Below are positions 34,418 to 45,703 of a stretch of DNA of 64,000 nucleotides, one piece after another. This DNA comes from Calcarisporiella thermophila CBS 279.70 (lineage: Eukaryota; Calcarisporiellomycota): the NCBI RefSeq assembly GCF_041956535.1, contig NW_027192193.1:1045192-1109191 (forward strand). The letters are read 5' to 3'. The notes beneath the pieces were generated by a model, which searched no databases, had not been told where the DNA came from, and worked only from the letters and a program-made list of their open reading frames with translations. Positions within the stretch are counted from its first letter, which is position 1; each line of letters starts with the position of its first letter. Made by a program: the position numbers and the translations under genes.

Positions 34418-36613
34418 CTAACAATTTCTATACTCGGGTTCGATCCAAGGGAGTCCAAGGACCTCAAACAACTCCCGCTCACTTCGTATAGGGATACGCT
34501 CACGTGGTTGAGTGTCAGTGAAGAGGCCGTGGCTCGCGAAAATCATTCTTTTTTCCTTTTTTTAAGCAAAAGAGTTAAAAATGTAACTAGTCGGTTAATT
34601 TATTCCAAACTCACTTTCGTGGCATACGCTTTTAAGGATCTTTCAAATTGCCTCGATCCTGTCCACCCAACTATTGCTGTTGCGTACTCAGAGGGAAACG
34701 CAACGATAATATCCAGCTGACGATATATGCCAGTAGATGGCTGCCGAATTGCTACAAAGCACTATAAAGGAGGAAATTTAATTTTCAAATTCTTTGGATA
34801 TAATAAACCGTGACTACTTTGTCCAAGTTATCAAAGCTTTGTCTACCAGTCTCTTCCGAATCGTATCTCAATATATCGCCCTTTAAATGCCGGCTTGGCT
34901 TGCCATACCATAGTTTATATTTTAGTATGCCTGTAAAAAAAAACTCTAATTATTTATCCATGTCTTACAACTAAATCAATTGTCAGTCTCACCTGCATCT
35001 GTCAATCGCTCAAGAATATCACTAAGCAAATGTTCGCACACATCGTCCACTGGATGACTTATGACCATATCAACATCGCCTCCCAACTCTTTTCCACGAC
35101 TATGATCGATGAGAAATATTAGAATAAATGTAATATTTTTATCAATGATTCTGTACCGATATCCGCCCACAACTGTATAGACACACTGCGGGTCAATAGC
35201 TTCCAAATGGTTGGCGACAATTGTAGTTATTTCTTCGACATCTTTTCGGGATAATCTAATTAACAGTAACGTTTAAAGAGAGGTTAAAGTGTCCAGATAT
35301 CCCCCACCTACTTTTTTATAAAATCTTCATATAATTCTAGCCCTACTCGTTGAGTTTGCGATGAAAGCTTCACAAACTGCCGGATGTCATCAATAGTGCG
35401 ATGGCCCTGTTCATACCATACATTTGCTGTCTTGGCGCCAACCCCTATTGTATATCTCTTTGAGCGAGAAATTTTTAAATCCGTTTTCGAAAGCAATATA
35501 CCAAAGATGCCGCAGAATTCATTCAGTGCTTTGAATCGTTCATCATGCTGGAGCTGCTCCGCTTCGGGAATGACACCTGTTTCCAGATATACGCGAATAT
35601 GCTCACCAATAGTTGATCCCACACCTATATTAGAAACCATCTTTATTTTGCTTCGGCTAAATAAAACAGGATTAAAAAGGCACCTCGTATTTTGAGAGCT
35701 TCTTTGTATGATTTTATTTTGGCTGGATAGGCCTAGGAGATGGATTATATTATTCAAAATCAATTCACTATAAGAATTCATCATTGTGTAACTAATACCT
35801 TGAGGGCAGAAATGGCATGTCTGTAACTAAGCGCTCGCTTTTCTTCCACCATCACTTCTCGTGCACGTTCTATTATCTCCAACTGCTCAATGAGCTCATG
35901 GTTCTCTCTAGGGATTAGAGGGGTTGGGCGCTGACATTCATACTTGACATTTAAAAAGCCTCGAGCAAGAGGGGCATCTAGAATATATACGAAGACAAAT
36001 AAGAGAAAAAATCAAAATTTCAGTGAAATATACTAATACCTTCTTCATCACTTGTTTCTCGCGAAGAAGTATGTGCTTGTGGCTCAGAGTGCTCATATGG
36101 ACGTGTTGAAACCAAGTTGCTAAAATCAAGACGATACTCGCTCACGTCAACATTCAATCGTTTGCCGGATTTAAAACTTTGGACTCTTAGATTAGCATAA
36201 AATAATTAGTAGCATTTATCTTTTAATTAATTCACCACCTTTTATCAACCCATTCCTTGTGGATGACTGGAACCTAATATTCTTGGTAATAGCGGTAAAC
36301 TACGGCTGGATAAAAAAAATTGAATTCTGTGAAAAAGCGCTCAATTAACCTTGACAGAGTGTATATGTCTTAGAACTCTTGCGGGGGCTCTCAGTGCTGT
36401 TATTATCAGATTGGCCTTTCGTTGATTTCTTTCAATGTTGCCACCTGTAGATAATTTTCGAAATTACAAACTTGGATCATGCCATAGACTCTTTTACTAA
36501 CCATTATTCTCGATTATTGTTTTCAAACGGTTTTCCTCTTTTGGATCTAATTTTGGTTTTAATATGTGAATGTGTAGACCATCAAATATATTCTTTTTGA
36601 TTGAACTCGACAT
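34418..36613 (-). CDS. POL4: family X DNA polymerase with BRCT domain (Pol IV / Pol mu-lambda type)
   Basis: Gap-filling polymerase for end joining and base excision repair. Thirteen exons join in phase: 36613-36502, 36444-36350, 36273-36239, 36185-36040, 35977-35799, 35732-35684, 35624-35502, 35444-35312, 35255-35157, 35099-34993, 34930-34809, 34761-34615 and 34555-34418, giving 494 residues. A BRCT domain occupies ~1-105 (IFDGLHIHILKP...VPVIHKEWVDKR...SGKRLNVDVSEYRLDF). KYECQRPTPLI is the usual fungal Pol IV link. The polymerase core follows: helix-hairpin-helix KIRGVGSTIGEHI and FGVGAKTANVWYEQGHRTI, then GGYRRGKELGGDVDMVI (first two catalytic Asp), RQLDIIVAF (third Asp), GWTGSRQFERSL, and the end RSERELFEVLGLPWIEPEYR. 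One 35-nt exon is unusually short. Confidence 0.93.
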
Positions 36614-36941
36614 ATTCTCGAGTGTGGACTCTGATAATGTAAATGGTTTCATTAAAATTAGTTGCCACCGATACTTTAGATAAGAGATAAGCCACTGGCA
36701 GGAGTATTAGAAGGTAGGATGCAATTACTTGAATCCTTGCATCCAAGTTTGCCGCACAGATAATCCAATTCATAAAAATGTTGGAAATTTTATCTATAAA
36801 ATCGGTACAAGTAGAAAAAATGTTGATATAAGGTAATACATGCCGATATTTAGAAATTTTGAACAAATAATTGTGATCTACAAACGAGTTTTTATCTTTA
36901 CAATATTTCTCTAATAAAGGGTAGAATATTGTAAAAGGGGC
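36614..36941. other. A/T-rich intergenic region
   Basis: POL4 promoter and 3' end of the MscS gene, both minus. Strongly A/T-rich with no supportable gene. Confidence 0.5.
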
Positions 36942-39590
36942 CTACTTTTCATCTCCTTCCTCTTGCTGATGTGCAGCAGCAGCAGCCGCTGCAGCCCACA
37001 TGGCAAGCATTACTTCGTTCCCTTCTTGGCCTCTTCCCGTTCTTCCCTCCGAAATAGGCTGAGAATGTTCTGCCGTAGATGAGCTAGGGTGATAGGTAAA
37101 TGTGTGTGACGACGTAGATGAGGACGTGGTTTGTCGGTGAAATTCTGGTGGCTGATTGATATTGGATGGCTCGTGGGAATGCTCAGAAGAACGGGGCGGT
37201 AGTACAGGAAAGACTGGCTGGGGAACGTTGTAATATTTAATATCAAGTCCCTCAATTATCTCTTTTAGCGCAAATAGCAGCTAGAAGTATTTAAAATGCA
37301 GTCAATTCTAGGAGCTTCTTCAAATATGCATCTCTAATTATTACCCTTGTCCTTCGTCCATATCGCGCACCCATATCTTGCCAATTTGATTTGTGCTCAA
37401 AACTTATTAAGAGCTCAAGTTTGTTCATATTGAACATGTCATTAAACAGCACATTGCCTGATCCAGCCGTAAAATCACGTGCGCCCTCAGTTTTAATCCA
37501 CTCGTTTAACCGATCTTTAAGCGTGTAGAGCTTATGCGAGGGGGTGTCAAGAGCAATTTGCAATTCTATCATATAATCCAATAAGAGTTAAATGATAGTG
37601 CAATTGGAAGGAAGAAAATTGCAATATACATACTAATAACTTCAGATTGATGGCCACTCCTACGAATGTTTTCGATGTTCTGAGTTGAGAGTTGGAAATT
37701 AGGGATGTAAATCATAGTCCTATATAAAATCGGTTGTTATTTCACTTGTGTCTGATAGTAGATCAAGAGGCATAGAAATTTACCCATCCCAGCGCGCAAA
37801 CAATGTTGTCAACAATCCAATGTGCTTCACCACCATGTGTGTCCCGTTCAAAAATATACGGTCACCAGCATCAAATGGATGTGTTACAAAAACAAATATG
37901 ACACTCTCAAACCATTCTTTTGCAGTTTGTCCAAAAACAAAACTCAATGCTAATAGAGCCGACCAAACAGGCAAAAGCCCGCTCAATGCAATGTCAAAGC
38001 TACTCAGCACGAGGAGCAACCATATGCTTGTCGCTACAACCAGCAGGATCACATTGAGTTTTCCGGTACATTGCGACAAGTCTCGTAATGCTGTTGCAAT
38101 CGCTTTGCGGTCACGATATATGTTAACAACCGCACTTCGCATTTCCTTTTTGCTGATGTCCCCGTTGCCATCCTTATCGAAAATTGAAAATGCATTGCGC
38201 GCTTCCTCCTCTGTATGGAAGTAAGGGATGAAATCTTCAGGCAAAAGCACATCTCGCGGGCCAGTTAGTTTTGCAGGTTTTGTGCGTCGTTCATCTGAGT
38301 GTTCTACATCATCGTGAATTAAAGCCTCAAAGAGTTTGCGAGCAAGTTTCTTCGCTCGATATATCGTCTCATCCTCATCTGACTTAATTCCAGGGGGGGC
38401 GACCAAACCAAATAAATTTGTGTCCGGAAGACTTATGTTCTGAAAAGGGTTATGGCGCTTATTAAAGGGAGAAAAGGTGCTTCCTTCTGTATAAGTACGC
38501 TCAATTTTGCCAAACTGACTTTTCTCGTGCATTGGCGTATCAATGTGTGGATAATCGGAAATAGAGTTGCGTGGGCTATTTTCTCCTTGAGTCCGTCTGC
38601 GCAAGCGATCGACCAAATTAGAGTCCTCGTACCGCTTGATCACCTTTTTAAACCGATCCAACACTAATTTAACACAAGTGATTAGCTTAATAAACGCCAT
38701 CTGAAAACAGACGTTATATTACCCCACAACGCGTACTCATTATCTCTGATCCGAGATTCATAAGCCTTTTGGTGGAAACGGGTTGTAATGATTTGAAGCA
38801 GGATCTTTTCTACTAACAATAATAGGGCACCATAAAACACGCATTGCAAAATACGGTTGGGAACGAATTTGTAATGCGATGGTGGGATATTGAACAGTTG
38901 TTGGCATACTGCAAAACCTCCCCACGCCCATGAAGAAATTATCAGTAATTTGATGTAAAAAGATAGAGTGATATAGTGCTAAATAGAATGGAATTAATAC
39001 ACCGTAAGGTATAAAACGCACATTTCTACCAACCTCCAGCCTAGTCATTACTCGTTCGGTTTTCTTTGGGCTAAACCAAAGCGTTAGCTTGCGTACTGCC
39101 CAAGGAATCAAGTAAATTCCCACATCCGTCAGCCCTTGCATAACAAAAACAAATGCCAGCCAAGTAAACCATAAGCGCAAATGAGAATTCGCATCCTTAA
39201 TACCAAGCACCACTGACGAAGCAACTAATCCCAAAGTGACGAGAATAACAAATGTAGGCCAGAGGAGAGAATAGAAGATAGAGCGAGAAGAAGCCGGAAT
39301 TGTCGGGTGGGCATTATTGATCATAGACTCATCGTCCTCATTCCAATCGAAATCGTCATCCTCATGGTGCTCATTTTCATGATCTTGGTGCATTACAGTC
39401 TTTTCTTTCGACAATACTTCCGGCTTCGGCTCTTCGATGGATATAATGGAATCTCCAGCATTAATATGCGGGCGGTGTGTGCCTTTGAGCGGGGCCTACA
39501 AAGTACACAAGTAAGCAGGTGGATAGGTGGGACAGTAAATCAATATAAAGCCATTACCGCATTATCGACGGTGGGTTTAGTGTTAGACAT
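36942..39590 (-). CDS. EF-hand mechanosensitive channel of the MscS family (fungal Msy type)
   Basis: Fungal Msy channels sit in the ER and control calcium and volume during hypo-osmotic shock. Seven exons join in phase: 39590-39558, 39495-39034, 38978-38723, 38663-37784, 37719-37634, 37565-37345 and 37280-36942, giving 758 residues. After an acidic N-terminus there are several membrane helices (LLWPTFVILVTLGLVASSVV, YITLSFYIKLLIISSWAWGG). VEKILLQIITTRFHQKAYES is a family block. An EF-hand (FDKDGNGDISKKE) lies near residue 415. The pore helix and beta domain follow (GQTAKEWFESVIFVFVTHPF, DAGDRIFLNG, YIPNFQLSTQNIENIRRSG). The tail has an alanine run. The junction 38723/38663 was fixed by phase: a later acceptor gives ALW|VLDRFKK, while the nearer AG gives no valid frame. 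Confidence 0.9.
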
Positions 39591-39889
39591 TTCGCATGAT
39601 TTGCTTATTGCAAAGGAGATAGAGAGCGGATTAGCCACAGAGCAACTTCTGTTGTCAATGAAGCTCGGGACCTCAGGGATTCAAAATAAAATCGGGAAAA
39701 AAATGAGAAAAAAATAGAAACCCTCCCGTGTGGGAGCATTTTGGAAGGTGCTGTTTGAGAACGATCCACGTTTAACACAAATTAAGTTACACAAATACAT
39801 TGATAATGAAGATACTGACCGAGTATGATTTAGTGGAATGCAATCTAAACTCAGGCCAAGATATAGCAAGATATATTTACAGTCTATAA

Positions 39890-41716
39890 TTATAGAACAG
39901 CTTGAAAAATGGAGATTGCCCGATTAGCAATGCTGTCGTCCTCGTAATCCCATGTGAACTGTAATCCCGTTGCCCGCTCCTCGGGATCCTCGGGCACGCG
40001 TATACTCAAGCTATTTAACCTCAGTTCTGAAGAGCTGGCAACCTCGATCGAAACCACACCCTCCATTGCTCTCTGCAGCGCATCTTTAAGCAGGTGGAGA
40101 GCTTGATGTCCAGCGGAATCCCCATTGCCTAATAAAGCTGCCCTGTTGAACCGTTTAATTGTACTAAAGGTTAGCTTATGTCGCGGTAGAGCTGGATCGT
40201 CCACCGCATTTTCTGCCTCCAGTAGCTTCGGTCGCCCATCCCGCATAACTAATACCCCATGAACTTCAACACCCTCCGTTGGGCCTTCTGCCGAATATTT
40301 TGCAGCCATATTCAACGATTGCTTCAATAATTGTGTCGACACATCTACGGGAACTTTGCGCGATGTTTCTAAACTAATCGTTGTCCCATTTGCCGGGTAA
40401 AAGCAATCAATCCCGAATTCTTTGACTATTTTAGTCCGTAAAAATCCCATCTTATCCTTTTCACCATGCACAAGCACAACATTCCGCGGTTCGCATTGTC
40501 TAATGAGTTGCATAATGCCTTTTGCGTCTGCATGGGCGCTAAACGAAAGGTTTCTTACTTGCAAATTGACACGAATTGGGGGAGCGTTGTAATGGCCCTG
40601 TGGATCAGGAATCTCTTTGGCTCCTTTGAGAACTTTGCTGCCTACGGTTCCAGCCACGCAAAACCCGGGCATAATCACCATGTTTTTCGGGTCAGGTGCC
40701 CATTTCTTAAAGACCTCGAGGGATACTCCGATATGTAGCATTCCGGGCGTAGCAAATAGTACCATCGGTCCAGGCTGATCGGCATAGGCACGATCCCATG
40801 CAGATATGTGCTTGAAATCAAACATGTTTCGCTCCACGAAGGTGGATTTAATCTTCTCGTTCGTCCACCCTATGAATAGCTTGTAATAGTGATTTGCTCG
40901 CTCAGTTAGTCCCGCTGAGAAATAAATTGGCACTCGAAGGTCCATCCGCTCCCAGTAAGTTTCGAGAAGGATACACAATTCTTGAGCACGTCCAAGAGCA
41001 AACACAGGGATGATTACTTTTCCTCCTTGTGAAACGCAGTCGTGTACCTGCTTAATGAAATCGCGCTCACGGCTCCGTTTAGAATCGCGTATTGTTGTGG
41101 CATAGGTACTTTCAGTAATTAATACATCTGGCTGCACTTTATCAATCCATGCACTACCTAGGTGTCTATCAGGTGTCATATTATAATCACCAGTATAGAC
41201 AACTGATTCTTGACCGACCCGTACGTAGAACATAGCCGCTCCAAGCACATGACCTGCATAGTATGCTTTAATCTCCAGCTCCTCATCGACTTTTACCGTC
41301 TGATGCAAATTGACCGGAATAACTTTTTTCATACAGTCTTTGATATGCTGCGAGGTAAAAAAGTTGGTCTCTCCTTTACGATCCACTGTGATTTTACGGT
41401 AATCCTCGAGCAATAGTGGACAGATCGCCTTGGTTGGATGTGTCATATAAACAGGTCCATTATATCCACACATCTCAGTGAAAAAAGGGAGAGCTCCACA
41501 GTGATCGAGATGGAAATGTGATATAATAACACAGTCGAGCAATTCATCGAAATTCCCCTGCTTTGAAATATATGTGAAATCGGGAAAACGCCGTTCATCA
41601 TTATATCCCATGTGCATTCCACAGTCAAACATTATATTGCGGCCACCTATTGTCACCAGAACACAGCTACGACCTACATCCTGTCCTGCTCCTAAAGGGA
41701 CAATTTTGATCGCCAT
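39890..41716 (-). CDS. INTS11: Integrator complex subunit 11 (CPSF73-like RNA endonuclease)
   Basis: INTS11 is the catalytic endonuclease of Integrator, cutting nascent snRNA and other transcripts. Single exon, 608 residues, starting [19 protein letters not shown]. The metallo-beta-lactamase motifs are intact: [44 protein letters not shown]. The beta-CASP part has [37 protein letters not shown] and [15 protein letters not shown], ending with LVHGEKDKM. The MGYND and [10 protein letters not shown] sequences favour INTS11 over CPSF73 or CPSF100 (recalled). The C-terminal ~130 residues are the dimer domain that pairs with INTS9. It is intron-free while its neighbours have many introns. A 142-bp gap separates it from the divergent gene to the right. 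Confidence 0.93.
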   Translation of the reverse strand: MAIKIVPLGAGQDVGRSCVLVTIGGRNIMFDCGMHMGYNDERRFPDFTYISKQGNFDELLDCVIISHFHLDHCGALPFFTEMCGYNGPVYMTHPTKAICPLLLEDYRKITVDRKGETNFFTSQHIKDCMKKVIPVNLHQTVKVDEELEIKAYYAGHVLGAAMFYVRVGQESVVYTGDYNMTPDRHLGSAWIDKVQPDVLITESTYATTIRDSKRSRERDFIKQVHDCVSQGGKVIIPVFALGRAQELCILLETYWERMDLRVPIYFSAGLTERANHYYKLFIGWTNEKIKSTFVERNMFDFKHISAWDRAYADQPGPMVLFATPGMLHIGVSLEVFKKWAPDPKNMVIMPGFCVAGTVGSKVLKGAKEIPDPQGHYNAPPIRVNLQVRNLSFSAHADAKGIMQLIRQCEPRNVVLVHGEKDKMGFLRTKIVKEFGIDCFYPANGTTISLETSRKVPVDVSTQLLKQSLNMAAKYSAEGPTEGVEVHGVLVMRDGRPKLLEAENAVDDPALPRHKLTFSTIKRFNRAALLGNGDSAGHQALHLLKDALQRAMEGVVSIEVASSSELRLNSLSIRVPEDPEERATGLQFTWDYEDDSIANRAISIFQAVL

Positions 41717-41858
41717 AGCTAAATGAGCTTTGTTTCCAATGGAATTTAATCGTCCCTAGCGGCAAACCACTTATTAAATAAACTATAACCTAACCTAATA
41801 CTATCTCAAAAAGTTCATTCCAAAATTATTTATCGACTCGACGCGATCTCATTTTGCT
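41717..41858. promoter_or_regulatory. compact bidirectional promoter, INTS11 / zinc-finger gene
   Basis: Only 142 bp separate the two divergent ATGs (41716 minus, 41859 plus), so both genes must share this promoter. It contains ataacctaacctaata at 41785-41800, identical to the motif at 21316-21331. Confidence 0.7.
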
Positions 41859-44068
41859 ATGAAAGATTGCAACGAAACCAGAGATATAGATACTTTAATA
41901 ATCTCAGACCGGGATACTGATAGTGTCGTTGTAATTTCTGATTCTGACTCTAAGTTTCCAGCTTCTCCTTTGAATACACAATCACATTCGAGGAACCAAT
42001 CTCGCAGAGGCAAAAAGGGAAAACATAATAAACCAAAGATGCAAGATTCAAGTAAGAATTTGAGAGAATATATTACGCATAAGCGCCATAGTCACAGAGG
42101 AACTTCCACCGGACCTTCCTCAGTACAACATAAAACAGGTGATAATGTTGATTGGGGAAACTTAGAAGTTCATAATAATCTGGAGACCGAGAATATCAGA
42201 ACAGATAACAAAAGCAAAAAAAGACCGGTAGTTTATATATATTTTTTTTCTTAAACATTCTCTCTAATACATGTGCCCTTTTTTACTTTTATTCTCAATA
42301 GGCAGCGTTCCCATCGCAAAATATCCCACCCAAAACACGTCGAGTAGAAACTTTATCGCCCGATAATAGTAATAAAGGTGTGACGATAGCATGTTTTTTT
42401 TTTTCATTATGCAATATTTTCTCATCTATATCTACTTCTGCGACCACTAAAGGTAAATCCAGTCTTCAAGACAAAGCAGATACAAATACCGCAATCACAA
42501 CATCTCATGAAGTGTCACAAGCAACTAATTCTGCAATACCCACTTTAAAAAACGTTGCGAATAAAGAACAAGCAAACGAAGAATGGTCTAAATCATTGAA
42601 AAAAACAGCATCAATAGCATCTACGGATATTTTGAATAATTCACCACAAAGTTCCGCTCCTTTGGAGATCTTGCCAGCAACACACCATATCGTAATTCCT
42701 ACTGATGATTTATCAGGCAGATACCAGATTCGAGACCGGTGCGTAGAACTTTCTATTCACATTAATAATTGAGGAAACTCATAATCATTCACTCATTATA
42801 ACTTCATATTTTGTATAGATTTTTTCCTCATATTATACATATTTTGTTAGAGGACGCTCAAAGGTTCATTAAAAGCGAGGAATTGAAACTCGAATTGAAA
42901 TCTTTTCTCCTTACTCCTAACTGTAAACCTGGTAATTTCATGAGCTTGCAATTTGGATAGACACCGATTGTTTATTTTTAGTGCATCAAATGTAGGACCG
43001 GTCCTATCGAAATGTGACAACTGGATATTTCGTTGCTCCTTGATAACTATACTTCACGAATCTCCAATACCTAAAGTATCAATACTGTGTTTAGATCTCC
43101 AAAATGAAAGAATGGAAATTGCACTGGTAGATCAACCTACCGTGGACATGGTTAAGAACAGCGTAACTAATAAATGGGACTCAGCGGGTGAGGGATTTGG
43201 CGGCGGTGTACTGTTAAATCGAGTAATGTATGTGGGATTTTTGCGCGAAAGTGTTCTTTCTACTGGAGGTATTCCACGATCCAAACCTGCACAGCGTAAC
43301 ACCGCGGAAACAGAGTTTTCCAACGAGTCTCTCTGGGCGAAAGCAATTAGTATAATAGAGATTCCTAAGTGCAACATGTCCACAACATCTGCAATTATAC
43401 ATCACTCTCAATCATCCCTTCCTTATCCAACAAGTGAAATGCAAAACCAACACGCGGTGGGCGAAAGAGGACGGATTGAACATATGACGACAGATAAATT
43501 GGACGTTCAGGCACGGCTTGAGCTAGCAAATAAACTGAGTGTTACTGATGAAAAACTACAAAATTTAGACTTCTCGAGGAGTCAATCAGTACCTCCTTCA
43601 ACTACCAGCATGGCATCCCCTACAATCCATTCACTTTCACATAAAAACAATCTTGACCTCCCCGAGATACTAAAGTTTTTCGATGCACGTGTGCACGAGG
43701 TTGAAGCACAAAATATCGCCTTAAAACGCCAGAACTCGGAAATTTTGCAGCGCCTAGACCATATTGAAGAACGACATTCTCGCCAGTTAGCAATGCGAGA
43801 TATAGTTGCTCGCGAAATGGTACGCGAATATGATGAAAAACATGAGCGAACCGTATCCATGCTTCGAGTGCTACAGCACCAAAACAAGAGGACCGACGAT
43901 CTGTACAGGCGACGGCTGGCCAAACACCAGAAGAGAGAAGAGATGGAAAATATGAGGGCCGAAGAAGATGAAGAGAAATTTATTTGCCAGTATGGAGAAT
44001 GTCGAAAGGATTTTGAGACAATTGATGCTCTGCATGCACATATTGTTGCAGAGCATGTTCAATTCTGA
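41859..44068 (+). CDS. unknown coiled-coil protein with SUMO-interaction-like motif and C2H2 finger
   Basis: Five exons join in phase: 41859-42227, 42302-42377, 42453-42738, 42819-42931 and 42996-44068, giving 638 residues. I do not recognise the family. Near the N-terminus DSVVVISDSDSKF has the form of a SUMO-interacting motif (VVVI next to acid/serine). A Lys/Ser-rich disordered stretch follows to ~240. The middle (~245-370) looks folded (FFPHIIHILLEDAQRFIKSE, CDNWIFRCSLITILHE). Residues ~490-600 form a coiled coil (FFDARVHEVEAQNIALKRQN, LDHIEERHSRQLAMRD). The C-terminus is one C2H2 zinc finger (FICQYGECRKDFETIDALHA, then HIVAEH). It shares a promoter with INTS11. A chromatin or nuclear RNA role is plausible but unproven. 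Confidence 0.75.
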
Positions 44069-44391
44069 AAGTTTCCAATGCCTTCAATTATCTTAGTAAT
44101 TAAAATTACTAAGTTGAGCTTTATGCTGCTTTAATTTAAAGTGTAACTGTGAATAGTTAATATTTGGTTCATCAAATATCTTGCGGTGTAAATAAATTTG
44201 TCCACTATTAATAATTCAATAGTTGAGGTTTTTCAATGTTATTATTCTCGGCGCAAGTATTTCGTATATTGTTTCAAGCACTTTCAAAATAGGAAAAATC
44301 TCGCTGAATACTCTTGAGATGAATGGATATAAAAATTGCGACCATTTTTATTCAAACAATATAACAAGATAACGTGAAATCCCCCCACAAT
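44069..44391. other. convergent intergenic region
   Basis: 3' ends of the zinc-finger gene (plus) and eIF3h (minus). A/T-rich; no gene seen. Confidence 0.5.
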
Positions 44392-45703
44392 TTACTTTTG
44401 CAGTTCCCCTGCTAAATACAGTTTAGAAAGAGAAGGTCCCACAAATTGATTAATCTGCCGGCAGTACTGGTGAATCTGAGCGTTAATTAGCAGAGAATCA
44501 AGTCGTGAAGGCTCGGGGGGTATGCGGAACATCTGACTGACATCTTCCTCAGGAAGCGGAGGCAAACCCTGTGCTTGTCGCTGAACGTTTTCTTGCCTCT
44601 GAATAAAAAAAACAGCTTAAATAAGCAACATAAAGGAAAACAGGAGTTAAAGTAAAAACATACTCTCTTCTGCAGGTACTGTTGAATTTTGGCCTGCTCA
44701 CGAGCAACAGATCGCTGCCAATACTGGTGGTTGTTCTGATCACTTTGGTGCTCATCGATGCTCTCCATCAAAAGCTCCAAGTTTTTCTCAATATAAGGAT
44801 CAAGGGATAACTCCAACATGTCGAAGTTAGGCGCTAGGGGCGTGGGGAGATCATCGTCAGCACGTAGAGCAGAGGTACCTTCAATTGGCTGGCCAGTTTT
44901 AAGTGAGAGATCTTCAAGCTCATAAAGCATGGCTGTCAGCAGGTGGGAGTTGTGGATTTGAATAGGAAGCTCCTCGAAAATGTTGCTGAAATTGAGTTTG
45001 GCCTTAGCCAGACTAAAATGAAGATTGAAAGAGTGGAGTAAGGGTTAATATGCCGGTTATAAACTTCACCAAATATATATCATAATTAAATACCTCTCAG
45101 TAGTGAATTTCTTCTCTTTATATGCTTCCATAAACGAGTTTTTCAATCTGAAAGCACGCAATGACAAATTGCCTTGCGCTGAACGCGATACATCATGTAC
45201 GATTACAATGCTCTTGTTGCCCAATCCTTTCTGGTAGTTGAATTGTGTGTCGATCAAGGATTGATTCATGGATGAACCAAGATAAGTAGAGTAGTACCAT
45301 CCAACAGTATTGTTATCAACATTAATTTCACGAAGACACCGGAGCATATCGAGCTGATATTGTGCTCCATCAACATTTTCATCATCGTCTTCCTTGCTCC
45401 CTGGGAACGGGAAACAGTTTGTTACTTCAAGCACACCATCAACATCAAGGCCAAGGAGTTGACCAGTGACAGAAGATGGGAACGATTCACGACAATGCTT
45501 AATGATTTTAAGGACAACCTGTATCAAAAGAGCGAATTAAAATTAATCTAAAAAAGAACTTGATTGTAACTGCTTACCAGACCATCCAATTGTACGCTGG
45601 TCAGAGGAGTGGAGCCCTCCACATCTAAGGCGGCGGTGAAATTTTTTTCAGACAGCTTGCTATCTTTGCCCTTACCGACAGTTGATGATGCTACAGCGGC
45701 CAT
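44392..45703 (-). CDS. EIF3H: translation initiation factor eIF3 subunit H
   Basis: Non-catalytic MPN-domain subunit of eIF3. Four exons join in phase: 45703-45578, 45518-45094, 45012-44664 and 44598-44392, giving 368 residues. The MPN domain opens VQLDGLVVLKIIKHCRESFP and continues GQLLGLDVDGVLEVTNCFPF, then TVGWYYSTYLGSSMNQSLID and KSIVIVHDVSRSAQGNLSLR. The JAMM zinc residues are not present, as normal for eIF3h. The C-terminal helical part (EELPIQIHNSHL, WQRSVAREQAKIQQYLQKR) also matches. eIF3h exists in most eukaryotes but is lost in budding yeast. Confidence 0.93.

Noticed and set aside
38664-38722. Apparent broken frame in the MscS gene near an MAFIKL start
   Set aside because: The nearest AG gives no valid phase, but a later acceptor (intron 38722-38664) gives a normal 59-nt intron and family-like sequence.
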